A model generated the notes under the pieces. It saw only the letters and a program-made list of their open reading frames with translations. It did no database searches and was not told where the DNA came from. The position numbers were made by a program, and so were the translations under genes. Source: Diplolepis rosae (taxonomy: Eukaryota; Arthropoda; Insecta; Hymenoptera; Diplolepididae). From it: a stretch of DNA of 64,000 bases. Each line of letters starts with the position of its first letter. Position 1 is the stretch's first letter. This document shows, in pieces, positions 58,251 through 64,000 of this stretch. Location: NCBI GenBank assembly GCA_030998225.1, contig JAPYXD010000678.1, forward strand, positions 2,886,501 to 2,950,500. Reading direction: 5' to 3'.

Positions 58251-58645
58251 TTCAGGACTACTATCAGATGTTTTATGAGAGGTATAGATTTTCTTTTATC
58301 TAGATTTTTAGTAATTAACTAATTTAAAATTCATAATTATTATTGCAGATTCTTTTAAATAATATTTTCTGATATCTATCTCATGTTTGTGCTTTTTAAT
58401 GAAAAAAAATTCGAAAAAGGTCAAAAACACGTGTAAAAATGTTGATGGGCATTGTTGGGGCCCAGATTGATGTTTCCTATTATTGTTAGGGTCCGCATGC
58501 CGTAAATTATTGCGTGTCCCACCAGTTTGGTTTCCCAAAATTGTTGAGGGCTGTCAAAGGAAATTTGACGAGTAACTCTAACAAAGATCCTTTTTAATTT
58601 CCAATTAATGTCAGGGGCTTCCACTGGAACCACTATAAGGCCTCT
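58251..58645 (+). repeat. Third copy of the secreted-gene upstream block
   Basis: Bases 58251-58402 match 44845-45000, and 58405-58640 match 29128-29330 (GATGGGCATTGTTGGGGCCC). The middle is deleted relative to copies 1 and 2. No signal-peptide exon follows; a TTAA element interrupts soon after. Confidence 0.7.
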
Positions 58646-58710
58646 TTTCCAAATGAATGCCGTCCTTGTTTGGATTATATTGATGAAATATGTCAGATAT
58701 AGATATTTAA

Positions 58711-59440
58711 GGTGGTCGTCTACTTTTTAGGCCTCATTTTTACCCTTACTTTACCAATGGATTAAAAGAAACCTACTTATGATTTTTCAATACGGTTTTT
58801 TTCCAGTGGTAGGTTTATTCCTCAACATTTTACATTGTTTTTCATAATTCATTATGTCCATCCGCGTAGCTAAAACACGCGGTTGCCCGGGCTTCCATCG
58901 AAAGTGTATAGAAAGATGGGGTTACCAACTTTGCGAGTTGAGAGTGTCTGAAAAGTGAGCAACCAAACAAATTTTTACTTGTTATTACTTCTATCAAAAG
59001 TTGACACGAGCTTTCTGAATTATTATTATTTTTTTTCAAAATGGCGGACCTACAAAGTAAAGGTGACGTTTTTTTCATGGATTTAGATCCACAATTATTT
59101 ATTTAAATACTTAACTAAATAAAATTTTGCAAAAAGCTCGTGTCAACTTTTGGCGACATGTTAGCTGAAAAGAACAAAAAAAAGTTTAACTGGATATGTA
59201 CAGTCCTTCTTGGTGAAACTGGTTACTCCATCTTCAAAAACACAAGTTTTGGGAAATCGACTTTAAAGATTTACGATGTCACACAAATTGACCGCGCGCG
59301 GGTGTATTTCACGACCTGTAGCACTCAAGCTATGCCGAATTTGACTAAATCCATTTAACAGCGTATTTCTCATATCTTTTAGATAAGAAATATGTGAAAA
59401 AAAAATCGATTTTTTGAAAGGAAAAAAGTAGACGACCCCC
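58711..59440. mobile_element. 730-bp TTAA-flanked element
   Basis: The ends GGTGGTCGTCTACTTTTT and, inverted, GGGGGTCGTCTACTTTTT sit directly inside TTAA (58707-58710, 59441-59444). Internal arms around GTTGACACGAGCTTT (58997, mirrored at 59123-59147) add a second inverted pair. The 72- and 78-codon frames inside have no transposase signature. A non-autonomous piggyBac-type element is the likely identity. Confidence 0.75.
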
Positions 59441-59444
59441 TTAA

Positions 59445-60570
59445 CACAGTTAAAATTTATATTGTCATTTTACCGTAAATGTAATGGAATTTTATTACCA
59501 AAACGCAATTTAATTTTACAATACATGAAAATGTATCTTTAAAGTACAGTGTTGTAAAATTACTGCAAATGTATTGTAATTTCACAACCTCCAAAAAATT
59601 TACATTACAGCATATGTATTGTAATTTTAATATAAATGTATTGTGAAATTGCATTGCTTATAACCACAATGAAAATTTTGAGAAATATGCCTATGAAATT
59701 GTTGATGTTGTAAATGCTGTTTTAGGGTCATTTTTGGTCTTCTCCTAATTGTAAAATTTTTTTTCAATCGTAAATATGTTTCCAAGTTTGACACATATTT
59801 AGTCTTTCTATTTTAATTTTAATTCATAAACCTTTTAGCTGCGGGGAAATTTCAGTATTTCGAAATTTCGACCTTTTACAAAATGCAAAATTTATACATA
59901 AAATCACTGGATATCTCAGGTAGGGTCCCTGACCTGACTGCTGGTCGATATATCGACATTATCGACCAGCCCCGCAGGCAACGTAAAGTGCAATGTAAAA
60001 AATTTGTCTCATTTGTCATGAAGGTTTGAGAGGGTATTTCTATGTAATTTCACGCGCAGACTATGAAAAAAAAATAGTAAACAAATTTCAAATTTATTAG
60101 TTTCACTTGTTCGACTTTAAAATCAAATATACAAAATTTAAAATGTACTTTAAATTAGCAACAAATTTAAAAAGAATTATGATTTACAAGTTCGGAATTT
60201 GAAAAGGAATAAAATTTCAGAGTCTAATTGAACGAGGATTGAAATTGGAATTTTCCAAATAATAATAAGCGAATATTGAAAATAATTGTGCTTTAGCCAG
60301 CAGAGAGTTAACCACTAATTCAATTTGAGTTTATCGCATGGCATCGACTGCCTTTCATTTTGAAGCAGAATGAGATAGAAATTGAGGAAAATTTCTTGAT
60401 AGGAACTGCCTATCCAGTTAAATAAATTAAACATACCTTGTACGTCGCTTCCAAATATCAGTTGAAGATTTTTAACGGTTCCTTCTTAGCGAGAAACCAT
60501 AAGCGAAACACACTGACAACCCACAATTTTTACTGTAATGTATTGTAAATTCACAAACATTTTCAACAGT
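59445..60570. repeat. Word-repeat region (TTACAATACATTTG) and AT-rich spacer
   Basis: Bases 59450-59660 consist of degenerate TGTATTGTAATTTTAC and complementary words, and another such word occurs at 60530-60560. The rest is AT-rich with a small GATAT..ATATC type hairpin (CTGGTCGATATATCGACATTATCGACCAG-like) near 59940-59970. No gene is supported. Confidence 0.45.
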
Positions 60571-60571
60571 G

Positions 60572-60605
60572 TATATAAGCCCAGTTCGAACCTTTAGACT
60601 CAGTG
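60572..60605 (+). promoter_or_regulatory. Candidate core promoter (TATA + initiator)
   Basis: TATATAA starts at 60572 and TCAGTG is at 60600-60605, so the initiator A is ~30 bases downstream, the canonical arthropod spacing. The transcript it would drive has no evident long frame; it crosses a GC-richer stretch (60710-60900) with ATGCATCACGCG-type words. It could equally be an LTR promoter. Confidence 0.35.
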
Positions 60606-62160
60606 AGAAATGAGCGTTATTAAGACATATAGCGGCGTATTATTATAAGAATTAGGTTTATGTATTCGTTGTGTTAGTATAGCGTGTATATATATTTTTG
60701 CTCCTGTAATTGAACGGGTTATCTGTGCAACCATGTGTTTGCGAACCACTCCAGATAACAAAGTGCGCATACAGTGAGAGCGTTACCGCTCGCACAGGTG
60801 CGAATTATGCATCACGCGTGCTTTCACCACGCCACGCAGATGCGTCATCATATGCGATGCATATCGCCGGCACGTCGTGAAATTCGCATTCATGACGGTA
60901 AAAAGCGAGCTTTATGCGTCTGGTATAATTTAAAATCGTTTCCAAAATATTAATCATAATAAGAAATAAAAATACATAATGTACTTGAAAACATTATATT
61001 TAAAGTTGAAAACCGATATTATACATACGGGCAATGGATAAATGTTTGTTATATATCCAATAAATCTCAATAAACAATGTATAAAGTGTTCAATATACTT
61101 AAATAACGACGAACGCGAACATTTTTTAGTGCCAATAAATAAGTAGTTTCCTATATTAGTACAGTTATACATTTGGAATATAATAAGTATTCAACTTATA
61201 GTTGAATCAGAATGAACAGCAAAATATTTTCAGTACTGAACAAATAGTATATTTTCTTATATTATTAGAGTTATTTAGTGATGCCGGTCAACGCGTGGTC
61301 AACTTTACATTGCGGCTTGTACTTTTAAAATAAGAAAAACCACGTGTCAGACTAACAAACTTTAAGAATAAATATTAATTACCTTACGCACACTGAATCC
61401 ACTGAATGCACTAAAACTATGATCATGAAAATGACGTGAAAAAAACTGATTATGAACGACCTAGCCTAACCAACAGAAAGAAACGCCATGTTGAAGTTTA
61501 TTCCAACCATATGATCACGTAGGAATATTATAATGAGATAAAATAAATTGAAAAACATTTTAAAAATAGTAAAAGTAACTTAAACTTTAATGATAAAATG
61601 TCTAACTTGTGAACATTCGATATGTAAATAAGTCTGTCAGTATTGGTAAATTAACAATATACTTACAAAATTTAAATTTATATTCCAGGAATTTTTCATA
61701 TTTCCTTTTTTCTGCAGGAAATTATTAACATTAATTATTTAATTATTATTAATATTAAATAAATAACATAAATAAATAAAATAAATACGATATTTTTTAA
61801 ATTATTAACACAAATTAATTAAAAGGTCTTATATCAATAATATTTAATGTATATATATAAACAGATGCCTATTACAAAGTGCGAGACATATGCCTCCCAC
61901 GCCCGTGCCTGCCACAAAATGCGACGCATATGTACCGCACTGTGCACACACCGTGTTCTTCGCATGCTGTGCGGGTAACGTGCCTCTCACGATTGTTATC
62001 TGGGACACTATGGACGTCCCATTTGAATATGTCGCAGAGTTTTCAAAGTCGAGATTGTTTTTTTGTTGCTCTCGCTGCTTCAAAGTTTCTCCAACACTAG
62101 CTTACGATTTACTCAACTCGGGCGTAAACTTTCAGCCACACGTCGATGATACATTAATCT
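60606..62160. other. Intergenic DNA, unassigned
   Basis: Two GC-richer patches (60710-60900 and 61880-62010) share words like GCATATG and TGCGACGCAT but no gene can be supported. The overlapping frames at 61844-62168 occur on both strands and in two registers, which argues against coding. Confidence 0.35.
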
Positions 62161-62164
62161 ATTT

Positions 62165-62760
62165 TTGAGTACGTTTTCTAATGTTTTTATTAAACTGTAC
62201 TCCATTGTAGCTTACGTTTTACTCAACTGTGAGATAAATTTTCAACATCAATTCAATTACTTTTTATAAAATTGTACGCTAAATTCTCACTTTTTTGGTT
62301 AAAAAAATCTCAATGTCTATTAAAGATTAACAGAATATATTTTACTCAACTGTAGTTGAAAATTTATTCAAATGTCCTTATGTCTCCGTTTTCCTCAACT
62401 CAGTCGAGTAAAGTTTCATCAAATAATTTTCTCCGTGTATTAGTGATATTCGTGCTTAGTTTGTCGGTAATAGGCTCAGAAAACAATTATTTGATACATG
62501 AGATTGTTTATTCAGACAGAATGAGCTAATTTAATATCATTTTTATCATGAGATAAAGGTACAAGTTTTATTAATGTCTTTTTAAAGTTTACACTGAGAG
62601 AAAAATATGCTATTCGTAAAAGGTAAATTGTTAGAATAAACATAAAATTTGCTGCCGCATCTAAGACTAAGCTGCCACAGTTAATTTCGAGTTTAATTTT
62701 TTGAACAGCTAATTGTCAGCTATTGCAGCTAATTTTTTTCTCTCCTTAAACGACATGCGG
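62165..62760. repeat. Two adjacent word cassettes with ACAC(T/G)GAGA-type ends
   Basis: Bases 62165-62438 carry ACTCAACTGTAGTTGA-like words and end in TTTTCTCCGTGTA. Bases 62594-62752 start ACACTGAGAGAAAAATA, carry CAGCTAATTGTCAGCTA words and end in TTTTTTTCTCTCC. They are non-coding insertions of the kind seen at 47.9 and 63.3 kb. Confidence 0.55.
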
Positions 62761-63284
62761 CGTTTTTTGTGGGGAGAAGAGGATTCGAATTTTTGATCTG
62801 AATTTCTATCCTCTGAATCTATCTGAGATAAATTCACTTCTTGAATAAGTCCTTGAGTGTTCAAATAGTCAATAAAGTAAATTTTTTGAAATTTAAGCTT
62901 CCTATCTTTCCAATAAGAAATTGCTATAATCTTCCTGTCCCTTACTATAAAGCTGCCACCAGGAAACTAAAATATTAGCTGTTAGTTATTAAATTCCTCG
63001 TTACTTACGCTTCAAGCAACTACTGATTATTGCTTTTGAGATTCTTTATATGCATGTTGTATTGGCTCAGTGTATTTTACTTACATTCGATAATCTGATC
63101 AGTCCCGATTTTTCATCGGCCAATTGTATTCCATGTACGAAATTGAACACCTCATGTGATTTCATCAGATAATCCTATTGGAACATATTAATGCCGTGTG
63201 GTGAGGTCTGATCTCATCATTTGCATACGACCAACTTATTGATAAAATAATAACTTAAATAAACTTTCCAGAGAAAAAAGCAAC
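62761..63284. other. AT-rich spacer
   Basis: I see no gene, repeat or regulatory element that can be supported in this stretch. Confidence 0.4.
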
Positions 63285-63440
63285 ACTCAGAAAAAAGGTT
63301 CGGTTCAATTCACTGAAGCTAATCGGTTAAAAAATTCCGGTTAATATGATTAAACTTTTAGTTAATTTCACTAGAAAAATTGTTAACTTATTATGGTTAC
63401 AAAATTCTGGTTATATATATTCTGGTATTATTATTGCAGT
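63285..63440. repeat. Word cassette with GGTTAA words
   Basis: It starts AACACTCAGAAAAAAGG and carries repeated GGTTAA/TTAACC and CCGGTTAAT words. The right limit is not clear. It lies ~330 bases upstream of the exon at 63768. Confidence 0.5.
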
Positions 63441-63767
63441 TAATGTTAGAGGAAAATATAGTAGAAGTAGTTTCAAGATACGCCGTTAGTAGCGTTACTG
63501 TACTATATACACAATCTGGCGCCTTTTCGTTTTTCGCCATACATGCAAACCTCGGTATTTTGAAACTCGCAGACAACCCCCACCACGCCTGCCCTTCAAG
63601 AGTCAAAATTCCGAGGTTTATATACATGTTGATACCGGTTTTCTGTTAGTTATGTTGTATATTAGGCCGTTTGCAATAACAAGTAAAAACGAAAACAAGG
63701 TAGAGTCCAAAGAAATTTTAAAGATCTCGCGTTTTCTCTCGAATTATTTTTACAAAGTTTCATAGAA

Positions 63768-63834
63768 ATGGAGAATCAAGAGTACAAGGTGTTAAATGAG
63801 TGGAAGTTAGAAAACTTAAAGGAAAAATTCAAAG
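63768..63834 (+). CDS. First coding exon of a gene leaving the window (partial)
   Basis: ATG opens 22 codons (MENQEYKVLNEWKLENLKEK, then FK) that end in phase 1 directly at a GTAAAA donor. The length, start context (GAAATGG) and donor look genuine. The sequence resembles the N-terminus of SAM-like domains that open many uncharacterised insect proteins (leucine and tryptophan spaced helices), but this is pattern memory and the rest of the gene lies to the right. The upstream 250 bases would be its leader and promoter. Confidence 0.5.
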
Positions 63835-64000
63835 GTAAAAAAATTTGTAGATTGTAGATTTATATGTATTCAAATGTACATTTTTAATAAGAATATAAAC
63901 AAAACAAAATAATTTAACAAATAAATATATATTTTTTCATTTGGAAAATTATAATTCCCACGTCTTTAAATCATTGTTTATTTTTAAAGTTATGCTAGCA

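Noticed and set aside
61844..62168. Overlapping 73-92-codon frames
   Set aside because: They occur on both strands and in two plus-strand registers over the same bases, with no domain; they reflect the locally higher GC content.

Overview
This is an AT-rich, intron-containing animal nuclear segment, most likely from an insect. A parasitoid or other hymenopteran would fit, but nothing in the window proves the order. The evidence is an ubiquilin gene with short GT-AG introns and a density of mariner/Tc1, Penelope-like, TTAA-flanked and tRNA-SINE repeats typical of insect genomes. No bacterial, viral or organellar gene was recognised.

Layout. 0.3-2.4 kb holds back-to-back miniature inverted-repeat elements (MITEs). 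4.4-8.2 kb is a complete ubiquilin gene on the minus strand (7 coding exons, 533 codons). 8.5-14 kb contains more MITEs, including one with ~0.27-kb arms and one with ~0.3-kb arms, a 93-bp tandem repeat and a GC-rich cluster. 14.2-19.9 kb is one 5.7-kb foldback element with ~2.28-kb arms and a perfect 11-bp target duplication. 22.6-28.2 kb is a nest of retroelement-like repeats carrying hammerhead-ribozyme cores, invaded by a Tc1-type MITE, a mariner and a rearranged tRNA-derived SINE, and including a 2.3-kb near-perfect palindrome. 28.7-29.7 kb is a decayed duplicate of the upstream region and first exon of the secreted-protein gene found later. 32.0-40.7 kb is a Penelope-like array: one inverted 5'-truncated copy plus two tandem copies, flanked by a 12-bp target duplication.

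44.8-56.3 kb carries the second real gene, a six-exon gene predicted to encode a 260-aa secreted protein I do not recognise. Its first intron is swollen to ~5.9 kb by transposons, including an almost intact DD41D-type Tc1/mariner element. A third copy of the gene's upstream sequence lies at 58.25-58.65 kb, so the locus looks like a duplicated, decaying gene family. The right end holds a TTAA element, several loci built from short palindromic words, and, at 63.77 kb, the first coding exon of another gene that leaves the window.

Functionally the window contains one conserved proteostasis gene (ubiquilin), one fast-evolving candidate secreted or effector gene, one partial gene, and mobile DNA in various states of decay. 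The most unusual items are the hammerhead cores in two retroelement families, the foldback element, the secreted gene with its pseudo-exon copy, and the cluster of word-repeat cassettes.
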